A stretch of 64,000 nucleotides of DNA, taken from positions 78,068,453 to 78,132,452 of the forward strand of contig CM049311.1 in the NCBI GenBank assembly GCA_026874595.1, given 5' to 3'. The translations under genes were made by a program, and so were the position numbers. The DNA is from Sipunculus nudus. Lineage: Eukaryota > Annelida > Sipuncula > Golfingiida > Sipunculidae. The notes beneath the pieces were generated by a model that saw only the letters and a list, made by a program, of their open reading frames with translations, did not search any database and had not been told where the DNA came from. Below, in pieces: positions 22,135 through 33,740 of this stretch; positions within the stretch are counted from its first letter, which is position 1, and the number at the start of each line of letters is the position of its first letter.

Positions 22135-22146
22135 GACGAGCCCCCA
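22135..22146 (-). promoter_or_regulatory. Partial tRNA-Pro primer-binding site of TRIM copy B
   Basis: Minus-strand TGGGGGCTCGTC, 3 nt from the LTR end. It matches the first 12 bases of a tRNA-Pro PBS, including the position that differs in copy A. Confidence 0.75.
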
Positions 22147-22199
22147 TTTTGTTACGAAGATAAATTGTGGAGCGGAAATTTAAATCCTGGGCCGATCCA

Positions 22200-22253
22200 G
22201 GAGTCGAACCTAGGTCGGTGGCGCACCAGTCCGGCGTACCAACCGCTTCGCTA
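22200..22253 (-). promoter_or_regulatory. tRNA-like A and B boxes in the right LTR of TRIM copy B
   Basis: Minus strand TAGCGAAGCGGTTGG (22239-22253), then about 30 nt later GGTTCGACTCC (22200-22210). A D-stem-like GCG/CGC pairing and a T-stem of five pairs can be drawn; an acceptor stem is not obvious. Confidence 0.65.
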
Positions 22254-22306
22254 GCAAAGCAAGCTTCACTAGCGAGACAGTTTGGTCCGCTTTTATGTCA
22301 CCCCAT

Positions 22307-22310
<4 letters not shown>

Positions 22311-22356
<46 letters not shown>
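22311..22356. repeat. (AT)n microsatellite
   Basis: Uninterrupted AT dinucleotides directly at the TRIM copy B terminus. Confidence 0.95.
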
Positions 22357-22358
<2 letters not shown>

Positions 22359-22696
22359 TAAATGGCCATAAGTAATGCGTCATGGTCCATGGGCCACTTG
22401 TTGAATAAACTGATGTCTTCAATCAAAGCTGAAAGCCTAATGTACCTGTCCTACCAAAAAAATTGGCTATGGCGGTAGTTCATAAATTAAAAACGTGAAG
22501 AAATTGTGCCATTTTTTGTTTGTTCTGCAATAAAAATATAATTACTGTAACAATGAGCGAGGAAAAAAAACACATTATAACACATGCAGACAAACACATA
22601 CATATGCACATGGTGGACCACTAGCTTCAGTTCAGTCGGCACCATTTGGCAGTAGTTAACGAAAGTATTTTTTGAGTCACAAAGTTTCTAAAACAA
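22357..22696. other. No recognised feature
   Basis: Spacer between TRIM copy B and the SINE; no ORF or repeat detected. Confidence 0.5.
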
Positions 22697-23100
22697 CCGG
22701 CTTCTCTGGCTCAGGGGTAGAGTGCAAGACTCAAAGCCGGGAGGTCGAGGGTTCGAATCTCGGCCGAGGTGGTGAGGTTTTTTACGGTCGGCCCCCACCC
22801 AGGGCAAGCGCTCTGGAAGCATAATGGGAAGGCTGTGCTCCACAACCGTGTATTACTCACATACAAGTGCGTCTTTGGGGGACTCCTCGGTGTTATGACC
22901 AAGCAATGGAGATGATTACACACTCAGGACCCGCAGGTGCGGTAGACACCGGGCCTGGGTGACACCAGGATACAAAATAATAATAAATGATAGGAAGCGA
23001 GTGCAACCGCCCTGTCCGAAATGTAAAAAAAGATGTACATACTTATGTTAAGAATTAGATAAGTGAGTATTAAAAATGAAGGCGGTTACCCCCACCAAAA
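22697..23100 (+). mobile_element. tRNA-derived SINE, copy 4, most complete
   Basis: 404 bp. The head is CCGGCTTCTCTGGCTCAGGG with the A box, B box GGGTTCGAATC, then GGTCGGCCCCCACCCAGGG and a body containing GACACCAGGATACAAAATAA and CCCTGTCCGAAATG. The 3' tail is GAAGGCGGTTACCCCCACCA followed by AAAA. AAAACAA occurs immediately 5' (22690-22696) and overlapping the 3' end (23097-23103), a possible 7-bp target duplication. It serves as the reference copy for the family. Confidence 0.9.
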
Positions 23101-24143
23101 CAAATTTAAGAAAAATGTTGCTTCAACATAATTCAGGAATCGTGGATCTACAGATTCCTCATCCGAAATTATCTAAATGATGGAGCCAAATACGGTCATA
23201 TGTAAAAAATAAGTCATATGAAAATAGCACTGAACACCGAAAAAAAATTATACTCATTTAAAATGAAAAATAACGAGAAGGCGTTTTTGTTTACAGTCAA
23301 GGATCCAGCGCCCAGGTGAACTCGTCTCGGTTACACAGAGTTCAAAGGTCATCGTTAAAATTGGTTTGCCCTGCTTTTCCACCTTAAGACATACGTTATT
23401 CATATGCTAATGATTCCAGCATCTATAAAGCTGAATGCTTGAAGCTATGGAGAGTTATGACGTCAAAGGAAGAATCGCGCTCCATCTTAATTGGTTTACA
23501 AATGGAATCAGGAAACAAAATAACGAGGCGGATTTTTTATGTCATAAAAAACTTATCATTTTAGATTAACAAAAAATAATGTCAATTAAGTCTTACTAAA
23601 TGAAATATTTGTCTGAATAACGGGTGGTTACAAGAGTGACTTTACGGCATGCTGCTCTTCCTCTGCAGTGAGCTGAAAATTATAAAAATAAATAAAACGT
23701 AAAGGTGAAACATCTGGATAGGGCATGGTATTGTACGAGCAACACTTATACACATCACGATACAAAACCGCAAATAAGTAACGAAATAAAACCTCGTCAT
23801 GTAAAAACGAAATAAAGTAATTAAACATGATTTGGAATAAAAAAACATATAATAGAAACCCGGAACACTTAGCAAAAATATATAATGTTGGGTAATCGTG
23901 CAAAAATTTCATTGGCTACACAGTCTTACCCATTATAAAACTGAGCTTTAAGGCCTACATGGGTAACTAAAAAAAAGTTGCCAAGTTACCAGAGTAAAAA
24001 TACTGTACCATTTTTCACTAAACATGAATGTATTTGAGTCTTGCATGTGCCTATGTGAAATAAGGCTTGCCCGTCACAGCAATCTTCCCAGAATCCCACG
24101 TGCCTAAACCAGCTGCCTCCGTGAATGGGAAAACATTATCTGT
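23101..24143. other. No recognised feature
   Basis: AT-rich; no convincing ORF or repeat relationship. Confidence 0.45.
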
Positions 24144-24327
24144 TGTTACGACTGAGTAAATAGTTTGTATTGCAGAGGGAAAATAATACTGACCAGTATA
24201 AACTGTCTTTGTGATCAGGATACAATTTAGAAGTAGTGTTCGCGCGGAGCGTTAATAAACAGAGTATATCAGTGGCTGATCCATGTGTTCATGTATTATT
24301 ACATGCAATTTAACCGTGGACGTGACA
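24144..24327 (+). mobile_element. Candidate solo LTR (about 184 bp)
   Basis: Begins TGTTACGACTGAGTAAATAG and ends GTGGACGTGACA, the TG...CA ends and near-palindromic TGTTAC/GTGACA typical of Ty3-type LTRs. An AATAAA signal (GTTAATAAACAGAG) lies inside. No second LTR, PBS or clear target duplication was found, so this is tentative. Confidence 0.35.
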
Positions 24328-26874
24328 TTGTTTTAATTGCCTCCGCCTGGAGGATATGCTTTAATTCCCATTCGCGTGTTTGTGTATGTGTTTGTTCACA
24401 TTATATCTCACGCCATCATGAATGGATTCTCGTAACGTTTTGATAACATTTCGAATGAACCTGCGACGACTAAGTGAATGCCCATATGGCGGAAGCTTGT
24501 ATTCATTAGAGTGTAGATCCTATTTAATCAAGGTTTTAAGCGTACAAAACGAGAAATTTTAGATTTTGTATTACATATTGCATGCAGATACTCTTATTAA
24601 AGGAATCTTTTCACTTTCCAGGTGTGCAAAATATGCATGAAATAAAGTGTTCTCAAATATTATGGTGTCTGCTAATATTTCATTCTAACACCGTTTGCTT
24701 TCTCTTGTACACGAGTGAACATAAGCTTAGATCGGCTCCATCTTTGGTGCAAAACCCACATATAACCTCACGTTACCTAACACCACAAATCAAAACGTTT
24801 CCAGCTTCTAACCGGTGATTCTGCTGTGTTTCTTATTTCATGTTTTTTTTTCTTTGGGAGCTGTCGCGCATGCGCAAGAAGGGAACTACCATCAAGCACT
24901 GTTCTTATGGTAAAAGGTACGCATTGACTGTATTTACTCACATACAGAGCCATAACCATATAAAAACAGGTGACAAATCAAGGCCAGCACCTGCGGTTCC
25001 GGGTTTTATGTGCGCTTACAAATGTTCTTTTCATAACTCATTTCCTTATTCCCATGATTTTTTATACACAGCAGTGGAACCTATGTTTACAATGACTTCA
25101 GGGTTTGGTAAAGAAATGCAATAGATATTTCTTATTTATATTTTAATGGCAAAATAAGTTTATTGGAAATTTGTTTAAAAACGATCTCTGCCTATGGGCC
25201 GCGATGGCAGCCATGTTTATTCTCACCGAACGCTCACGAAGCATGAAAATGTTGAAAATACGCAAGAAATTTCTCTTTGTTGGACAATATTCTACATTTG
25301 AATTTTATCGTAAAAAATAGTCAGATTCTAAGTGTTTATTTAAAGTTCCGTTTTCCGGTTCTCGCCTGCATGGCTGAAACATATTAACGTACGCTTTAAT
25401 AAATTTTCCAGGTTGATGTACACTTATCTTAACAAACGTGGTAAAAAAAGGTCTGTTGCATATTTTTACATAGTACATATACGTTATGAGATTATTTCAG
25501 AGCGTAATGCATATGGATATGATTCACTTAGTTACCTAAATAATTAAATATTCAAATGGTTGAAAATTAATCACAAAATACAAAAATGTATAGTAATGCA
25601 AATGTGAGGCAAGTGTCGTGTATAATTACTATAGGTAGCCGACGAGGCGTACCGTAAGTCAAAGTTAAACACTCGCTCCTATATGATAGCGGTCTGGCTG
25701 CCTTTCATATCTTACCTTTATGCATTTTACCATCACGGTTCATGAAAAGAATGGTTGGTCAGACCGTTTACCAAATACTTCATTCCGTGTCATTACGCTG
25801 TTTTGGAATCAGTCGTCTTCTCAATGATTGGAAGACAAGGTGGTTAGTGGCCTCTGTCCCGCCTATTTCGTTTATAAACAAAAGCAAGGTTCTCCCTTGG
25901 CTTGAACTGGAAAAACGGAGTTACCCCCTTTTGGCGCCTGATTAGCATTTAGAATATTTATCAACTTGTACCAGGAATATTCTCAGGAATTATTCTCCAG
26001 CTACTCTCATTGAAACCATACAGTTCCGACATAAGGGTATCAGCAGGCTGAAATGCAACCATATGGTAACAAGGGGAAAGACTTTTTTTTTTTAAATATG
26101 ACCATTTCATACATTCAACCTTTCAACTGTGCATGCAACATTTTTTTATATGACGAAATTTTAATTATGCCAGATATATAAAAATGTGAGTTTTATTCGG
26201 TTGCAAATGAAGAGAAGAAAATAGTTTTCGACGGTTTTGTTATAATCAGCTGCTCACAACAGGTTCCCGTCGAAGAATCACAGATAGCTGAGTATGACGT
26301 ACTTTACAGTGTTTCATTAATGATTTGAACCTAATCTGAGGAGTTAGGCAAAAAAAGTTGCCAAAATAATGAGAATAAGTTAAATACATGGTCCTTGATA
26401 AGGTCAAAATCGTGCTTTTCTTAACTCTCACACTGTATCTCTCCTTCCCCTTGAGTGAATTCCTCGAGTCAATCCTGTAACAGATGTAACCATTATTACG
26501 AAACCTAAGGCTATAATTACTTATGCCATGTCCGATGCGTAGTAAATGGTAGCGCACATCGGATGTAAATTGATCGTCTGCCGGATATTCGGTCACAAAG
26601 GGCACATGTACAAGAACTTAGTCCAGTCCTTGCATCCTGAATGCATTTTAAAACCTTTGGAGAATGCGACTATATTTGAGAATAAGGAGTGGTTAGGACC
26701 TACGTGAATTCTATGAACAACACAGTGTGAAGACGGCCCTTAACACGCCTGAAAAGCAGAGGACACTGGTGAGGCGCCCATCATCACTTGTAAATGTGCA
26801 CCCCAACCTATACTTTACTTTAATAAACCAATTACATTGACGTCAATTTATGTTCCAGGGTGGGGAGGGGGGAT
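24328..26874. other. No recognised gene
   Basis: AT-rich; the longest frame is about 120 codons and lacks motifs, a suitable context or recognisable splice structure. Confidence 0.45.
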
Positions 26875-26875
26875 G

Positions 26876-26915
<40 letters not shown>

Positions 26916-26985
26916 CGTCCGAATGACACATTTTAAATATAAAAGAAACTGTATTACACATTTCAAATACATATATATATGAATA

Positions 26986-27037
<52 letters not shown>
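26875..27037. repeat. Compound (CA)n-(TA)n microsatellite
   Basis: (CA)n at about 26877-26903, then short AT runs, then (AT)n at about 26987-27037. Confidence 0.9.
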
Positions 27038-27040
<3 letters not shown>

Positions 27041-27494
27041 TTAAACACATTTAACAAATATTGTAATTAAGTATAAGGTTTTAGAAAATAAGGTATAGTG
27101 TTTCCAGTATATCAGTTGACTCAAAACTACGTTTAGATATAATATTTCACAGTAAACTCACAAAAGAAACCAAAGTCTATAATTTTATTTATTAATAAAA
27201 AATTTAATTTGCAAAATATAAATATTATTCTCTGAATAGTGGGGGGATGATTACATTGACCCCCCCCCCCCCCTTTGCCAAAAAGTGGGGGGATATATAC
27301 CCCCTCCCCCCATATTGACGCCCCTGACCAATTATAAAAACTTCGGCAACAGGTGTCACTATTATGGTAGAAAGGTTTAATCTTATACAGATGGGGGCAA
27401 TTAAATGAAAACTTGTTTCCTTCAGATTCCAACCACAAATATAATTTTGAAATAAAACTGGTGCAGAGATATGTTATCTACTTGTCATTATAGT
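27038..27494. other. No gene; poly-C tract near 27260-27275
   Basis: AT-rich with a C/G homopolymer cluster at 27241-27310 (a GGGGGG, a 14-C run, GTGGGGGG and CCCCCTCCCCCC). Confidence 0.6.
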
Positions 27495-27677
27495 TATATT
27501 AGTGTTATCAGTTACAATATAACCAATATAATGTAACATGTCACTTTGAATGTATCCCTTTTTATGAGTTAGCTCACATGTTGTGTTAAAAGGGAAAGTC
27601 TACTCCGGCAAACCCGCCGGTACCTCCCGGGAATACAGACCGTGCATATAACACATCAGGCCATCCATGGACGCTTA
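27495..27677 (+). mobile_element. PIF/Harbinger 5' region relic
   Basis: The reverse complement matches 19675-19860, sharing CGGTCTGTATT, CCCGGGAGGTAC and GTGAGCTAACTC-like blocks. It ends exactly where the following MITE begins. It carries no transposase code, only the 5' flanking part. Confidence 0.65.
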
Positions 27678-28295
27678 AGGTAGTATCTCACTGGGCTGCG
27701 ACAGCTTGCGACTAGTTGGAGACACGACTATTGCGGGAAAATACGCGAATTAGCGACAATTTTAACTTGCAATCACACTGAATCGTACTTACGAAATGTT
27801 TGCGAACATCGTACGAGTGGTTTGCCCAAAATTCGGCTGGAGTTCGTATACCCATCGTGCGAATGTCGTGCGATGTTCACAAGACATTCGCACGACATTT
27901 GTGAAATATTCGCACGACAATTCGCGACCAGAATGTCAGATTCTCATTTTTATCTCCAAATATTCGCAATGTAGTTGCATAGGTCGCAAACCCCTCTCAA
28001 AGTCGTCTCGCAGTTATTGCACTTCCTGATTCGCGGAAACTGACTTGAGAATAGTTCGCGACATGTTTGAGACGGGTTTGAGACACCAGCGACGCCTCTG
28101 CGACTATTTTGCGGGAAATTTTGTTTTGCGAATTTTTTAAACATGTTCAAAATTTGTGCGACATGTTAGCGACACATTGCGGAGCACGCGAGGAAATTGA
28201 GACCGCCGCGAATGTTCTAAGACACTTTTGAGACTCTCTCGCGAATGCATTCGAAATTTGTGTCCAAGCTATCGCAGCCAAGTGAGATACTACCT
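27678..28295. mobile_element. 618-bp MITE with 31-bp TIRs and TTA target duplication
   Basis: The left end AGGTAGTATCTCACTGGGCT and the reverse complement of the right end agree at 29 of 31 positions. TTA flanks both ends (27675-27677 and 28296-28298). A TWA target duplication is typical of PIF/Harbinger elements. The interior has no ORF; it is densely tiled with GCGA, TTCGCACGACA and GAGAC words on both strands. It is likely a non-autonomous Harbinger-like transposon. Confidence 0.85.
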
Positions 28296-28369
28296 TTAGT
28301 GAAGCTGAGATCTCATACACTAAAGATTTTAGTATAACTTTCCTGTGCTTCTTTGCGAGGTTAATTACT
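28296..28369. other. Short spacer after the MITE
   Basis: No feature beyond the TTA duplication at its start. Confidence 0.5.
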
Positions 28370-28480
28370 ATAGGGCCTGGTATCGCCCATAAATTTCGTA
28401 CCGCAAAATATTGTGAAATTTGGTAGCGTATTGCGATAGGTATTGCGATATTTTCATAGTGTTTTATTTATAAGCAGTGG
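28370..28480. repeat. Dispersed repeat R3 (ATATCGC-type), copy 1
   Basis: GGTATCGCCCATAAATTTCG...TAGCGTATTGCGATA resembles 37030-37110 and its truncated duplicate ending at 41687. Related TATCGCGATA palindromes occur at 30140-30210, on the other side of the LINE fragment, so the LINE may have inserted into an R3 element. Confidence 0.45.
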
Positions 28481-29169
28481 GTGTTTTCTGTATTATATAT
28501 ATATATAAATCATTAATATTATTATTATTTAATATAATTCTTCATCATTTTGAATATTTTAAGACAAAAAATTTTATGCGGATCAGTTTATTTCAAAACA
28601 CAAAAAATGGCAACATTACTAACTTATGTACTGTTAACGCTGCGCAAAGTTTTCTTTAGGCCTTACAAGTGCAAAAAACTTGGCAAAATATTTTAATGAA
28701 TTCTGGACTGTGATTTTGCTAAAGGAGGGATAGATAGTTCGCACAATCACAGCCGTTTGTGATTTTGTTTCACATTCCAAGTGTGTCCTTCAAAAACAAT
28801 ATTACTTCTGAGTTGACACTTGATCTTTCTGCAGTTATCATAAGATGTGAAGAGAATATAATTAAAGAATGGTTAATTATCATTACCATTTTCAGCATTT
28901 ATTTCTTTTGTCGTATCCAAATATTTCTCGGAAACCAAAATGTCATCGAACAGACATGGAGATTTAATGGAACAGACCTTTGATGTATGGTATATCATGC
29001 CTACTTGAAACTTCCTACTAAAATGCCTGTTAAACAAGGCAGGGCTTTCACTTTAAGCCTGTCATTTATCCGAACCCATTTAGATGGCTAAATGTAACAG
29101 AGCCATTGTTTTTTACTTATAAAAAATAGTTTTAGGCATATTAACAAAATATCAGCAAATTGGTATCTT
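28481..29169. other. No recognised feature
   Basis: AT-rich; a 74-codon frame lacks motifs. Confidence 0.45.
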
Positions 29170-30131
29170 ACGCTCTTATGTCCGACTCGGACGGGGCTTC
29201 AACAGATGGTTAAAGTATGTGAAACGTTTGCTGAAGAATTTGAAATGTTATATAACGCAAAGAAAACAAAATGTGTTATTTTTAACAGGGTGTATCCAGC
29301 TAGGTCAGATAAGATCGTTTTAAATGGCGTAGCCCTAGAATGGCAGGATTCTGTACAGTACTTGGGGAATACAGTAACTTGGAACTTGGCAGATAACAAT
29401 GACGTCTTCGGTAAAAAGAGTCAAATTTATTGCTAGCTTTAACACCTTAACGGCGCATTTCGGATGTCTGTCTAGCAAGGTTAAGAAAAGGCTATTTCAC
29501 TCTTATTGATGTTCCGTTTACGGCTGTTAAACCTGGTTATTAAAGCATAAGTCAATTGATCGATTAAGTACATCATATAATAAGGCTCTGCGACACCTAT
29601 GGCACTTACCATATAACTCGCACAAGAATATTGTACATGGATTGGCGGGCTCTCTGGCTCTAATAAATATAATCAGCTCACGCTTTATAAATTTATTTCT
29701 GAACATGCAGGATGTTGCAAATGACTTTGTAAATTTTCTGACAAAGAGAGCTCATTATACCTCAATTGGTGTTCTTGGAGGCAACTTACGATATCTGGAA
29801 TGTCAGATGCACAATCATGGGATACAACGCGACATTAGAAATATAAAGATACTTAAGAGACAGTTGATGATGGTAACAACATCCATTAACATAGATTTAG
29901 TGTCAGAATTAATAGAATGCAAAGATCAGATATGCATGTACCTCGTATTTGACCTCCGATGAGGTTAAAACGCTAATTGATTTATTATCATCCGATTTTG
30001 TAATAGGTACGGACTGAACTTTCATTTTTCCTTCCTTCTTTCTGTATATCTTTCATTTATTTCATATTTCTTTTCATTGCATATAATGTACTGTACTTCC
30101 TTGTACGAATAAAGATATATATATATATATA
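29170..30131 (+). mobile_element. Non-LTR retrotransposon (LINE) 3' fragment
   Basis: The plus strand at 29170-29436 reads PTRTGLQQMVKVCETFAEEF, NAKKTKCVIFN and VQYLGNTV, the palm/thumb signature of LINE reverse transcriptases just after the YADD box. At 29590-29800, in shifted frames, it reads LRHLWHLPYNSHKNIVHGL and a following helical stretch, as in LINE C-termini with no endonuclease downstream. The 3' end has AATAAAG at 30108-30114 running into (AT)n. It is 5' truncated, so the catalytic YADD is missing. The clade (CR1-like or RTE-like) is not resolvable by eye. At least three frame disruptions are present. Confidence 0.75.
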
Positions 30132-30231
30132 TTTATAAAACTGTATCGCGATACGCAATATGCGAATCACTGCATCGCGATATACCAATATATTGATAAT
30201 ATCGCGCAGCCATATTGATCACAGGTTAATT
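30132..30231. repeat. TATCGCGATA palindromic segment
   Basis: Several TCGCGAT words in about 80 bp, related to R3. Confidence 0.4.
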
Positions 30232-31103
30232 TTTTCAACACCAGTTCTCAATACCAATGAATGACCACGCAATGGAAAAAATTAAATTGATTATATCTGG
30301 GGTGCTGTCCTATCTATCCACAACATTTGTTCAAATTCGTTATTGACCATTTCCGTATAGTTGCTGACAGACATACGAACCAAGTTTTACAAAAAGACTG
30401 GTGCAAGCCAGATATTAGAAAGCTTGCCTCGTCCATCATTTATTGTTCTACGTAAAGGTCCGGCATGTAAAACAATTAAACCTGTAATAGCCAGGTTTGG
30501 ACCTTATTAGCCTTTAGTTTACAGGCTCAGTGGTCAGGCAAGCTAAACACCCCAGAAACCCAGAGTGTCAGAAATAATTCATGGAAATGATAACCAGTTG
30601 AAAATGTCAAAATTTTAATATTTATAAATCAACAACGAATTAACGAGCTATCACAGTTAAAAATGCGTCTGTTCGATTTCGAGTTCACTTCGGCCCTTCG
30701 ATGTCGAATTAACGAGATATCTAAGTTATAACTTCAATCCTTCGATGTCGAGTAAACGAGGTATCTCAGTTATAACTTCGTCCCTTTGATGTCGAGTTAA
30801 GCAGGTATCTCAGTTATCTCTTCGTCCCTTAATGTCGAGCTAACGAGATTTCTCAGTTATAACTTAGTCCCTTCTATATCGAGTTACTGAGGTATCTTTG
30901 TTATAACGAGGTTTCACTATATATTTCTCTTGCTGTTTCTGTTCAGCTGGAAGTTGTTTGTGCGTTGAAAAGTTCCTTATTGGGATTTTGGTAACACGAA
31001 ACCTACACCCCCCCCCCCCGCCCCCCACAAAAAAAATGCTCTTGCCTCTGTCCATCATATTCTGGTTGAATCGGTCGAGGAAAATATTTTCAGAAAAGAT
31101 AGA
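30232..31103 (+). repeat. Dispersed repeat R6, copy 2, with about 50-nt tandem units
   Basis: Inverted relative to copy 1 at 17870-18617. The array 30660-30915 has five to six units around ATCTCAGTTATAACTTCGTC and CGATGTCGAGTTAACGAG, closing with GAGGTTTCACT. Shared flanks extend well beyond the array on both sides. A poly-C run (about 31008-31018) occupies the site of a G-rich run in copy 1. Confidence 0.75.
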
Positions 31104-33740
31104 AGTCGTCACACCTCTAACTGTAGTTTGCACAGCTGCCGTCGTCAATGGCATACAGCGTTATCTAACCAGCACATGGAGTGAGTCATCTATCACTTTG
31201 TTTCCAGATCTGCGCACTGCAGTAAAAACGGATACAGGGATACAAATGCTGAAAGAAAAAGAAAAAGAATAATAAGCAAGAGTAAAATCTGAAGCGTGGA
31301 GAGATTTTCCAGTGAAGTATTCCTGGTGCAATGCGTTGTAAATGTCCAATTTTAATATATATAATGTTTGCGGAACTAAAGGCGTTGTCCCGTGTGAGTA
31401 AAGTCAGTTGTGTAGCTATACCGTTTTTGATGAAGTGATGTGCTTTCTGAATTATACTGCGTACATATAAATGAACTCCAGGTATTCTTGTTGATAAAAA
31501 TTCTTACAACGCCCATGTGATTATGTATAGGCTTGTATATGTACAAAATATGAGCTAACACTGTACATGCTCCAGTGTTGACAAACAAAAAAAACATGAA
31601 ACCTTCTGTCGTTGGTTTCACAAGTACGATGCTGCAAACACACACACACACATATATATATCTGTGTGTGTGTGTGTGTGTGTAAACATAGTTGAGCCAA
31701 CATGGCTGCATGTTATAGAAATTAAAGCAATGGCCAGTGAGGCAGCTATATTATAAATAATAGTGATAGAAAAAGCCATGACGCGCAGCTGATTAGCATG
31801 ACCTTTACATAACTTCACATTCAAACATTTCCCTTTGTCGAATGTCACGTATTTAAGAAATTCTGTGGCATGACATGCACTTGACAGTCTCTAAAAAAAC
31901 ATGTAATTTGCAAACATAGGAAAAAAATATTTTTTTTGCAAAAAAATAGGTTGCTTACCTTATTTCATATAATAAATATATTGCTTTATGATCAACAGGC
32001 ATTGCAAATAATAAGGAAATAATGCCTGAATATTGGATTAGCTGGTATTTTTGTATAATTTAATAATCATTTTCACATTTTCACAAATGCCAGTCATACT
32101 TTTTCAAAACTCTTTGCATCCGTTTTTATATGACTTCAGTTAGTCAGTCTCAAGTTACCCATTTTTGAAATAAAAGTTACAAAGTTGAAGGTGGCGCCAC
32201 CAGTCTTTATGATTTATAAAATGTTCCAAGATAACCATGCATTGTTATTTCAAGGAAGCACATGCATGGATGAATTATGGAGATTGAAATGTATTGAGAA
32301 AATGGTTTGCTGAAAATCAATCATTTTCTGTATTTTTTTTTCATGATGACCAGAAAATGGATCTCTTTTCATATGCCTGTCGGTCAAAAAGTCACAGGTA
32401 CGATAGCTAAAAACTACGTCACAGTCTCATGCAACACATATAGACATCCAAGTAAAATCTATACATTTACCATTGTGACACTGAAACCTTTGTATGTCAG
32501 CCGATTTTAATGGAATTGTCATTCATATTTTTAATGTACAGGTCAGTCCTATTTTAATCAAATGTTACAATAATAGGTATGCCAAGCGTACAGTATATTA
32601 TTAATGATCCAATATTAGATATGAAATTACGCTGGCAATTATATTTCCATAAAACATCTCAGTATACTTCATCCGTTGAAGGACCTGGTGATTCCCTCTA
32701 ATTTGCTTATCAGTACGTCACGCGCGAGCTCAATAATGACGAGGACTTAATGACCCTCGATCCCTTCATCTGAGAGAAATTCTGGTAAACACGTACCCTA
32801 ATGTTGCCAACGTCACAGAAAAAAAGTCAGTTCAGCTAGGTGGTGTGAGTAGGCGCCGACTACTGAATCGCCGTCCAGTATACCAGCAGATCAGCTGTAG
32901 TCTTGTGTTTACCAGAAAAAGTAATTTGATTTTATCTCGAGCAATATATCACTAATTCAGTGGCTAAGATTTATTATTTTAAAACATATCATCTTGGCCA
33001 GTCTCATAATTACCCGATTTAATTGTCACATGACTATCATTTGTCAGTCACAAAATCAATATTGAATTAACTTAAAAATTAAAATCAAAATCATAGTTAC
33101 GCCATTGGTTTGTAAAATGACACAGCAATCGAGGCATATGCATTAGATGTTAAGGTATTTTATTATTATATGAATGTTCACTGAAAAATAAATGATTACA
33201 GTGAATATCAAAATTGTAAAGGGCTATTAAAAAAATCATTGACCAATTCTGTTTATATTTTCCATGCTGACACTGATATATTTAAAAAATGACGTACATC
33301 CAATGCGAATTAGGACGCGGTCATCCTCGAGCTCTTTTCCGGTTTATACTTGGAAGATACTTGTCTGATGGCCACAAAACTCTCTCCCTTAATAGACTGT
33401 CACCTCCAGTCTGTCTTCGGAGAACATTTTAAACGTATTTCCGTGCCTTTATCAAACGCTGACCTTACACAATTACAAAACCGCCCAGGTCGGAATTAAT
33501 TCAAGGGTAAACGGCTGGTTATTTAAATTTTCTTTTCAATTAGGACATCCTGACTTTCATTGGGCCGAAATGAATGCAGCTCGCCTAATAACCTCTGATT
33601 TAATTCCTGATTGCCACATACCTTGACGGGACCAACGTGATAATTAAGTAGAAATATTTCCATGTAAACGAGTACAATTGGTGCCTTACAATAACAACGG
33701 ACGACCGCGTTCCTGACGGAACAGGACCAATCGCCATAGT
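31104..33740. other. No gene; (CA)n/(TG)n inverted pair near 31637-31683
   Basis: CACACACACACA followed by TATATATA and then a (TG)n run forms a self-complementary microsatellite. The remainder is unique-looking. Its end (33300-33740) is moderately complex with TAATTA-type motifs and is interrupted by the LINE insertion at 33741. Confidence 0.5.

Larger units (their letters stand above)
21903..22310 (-). mobile_element. TRIM-like miniature LTR retrotransposon, copy B
   Basis: Same architecture as copy A: left LTR 21903-22030 (128 bp) and right LTR 22150-22310 (161 bp) around a 119-bp interior. The interior shares GTTCTGCTATCAGAA and GACT-x-ATTATCC with copy A. In minus sense the 5' LTR is followed after 3 nt by TGGGGGCTCGTC, 12 bases of a tRNA-Pro PBS, before diverging. 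The purine tract before the 3' LTR is degraded. The left LTR has lost about 29 bp including the A box. The right end abuts an (AT)n array, so a target duplication cannot be read. Confidence 0.8.

Noticed and set aside
26246-26605. 119-codon minus frame
   Set aside because: No motif, no family resemblance, isolated; length is compatible with chance over 64 kb.
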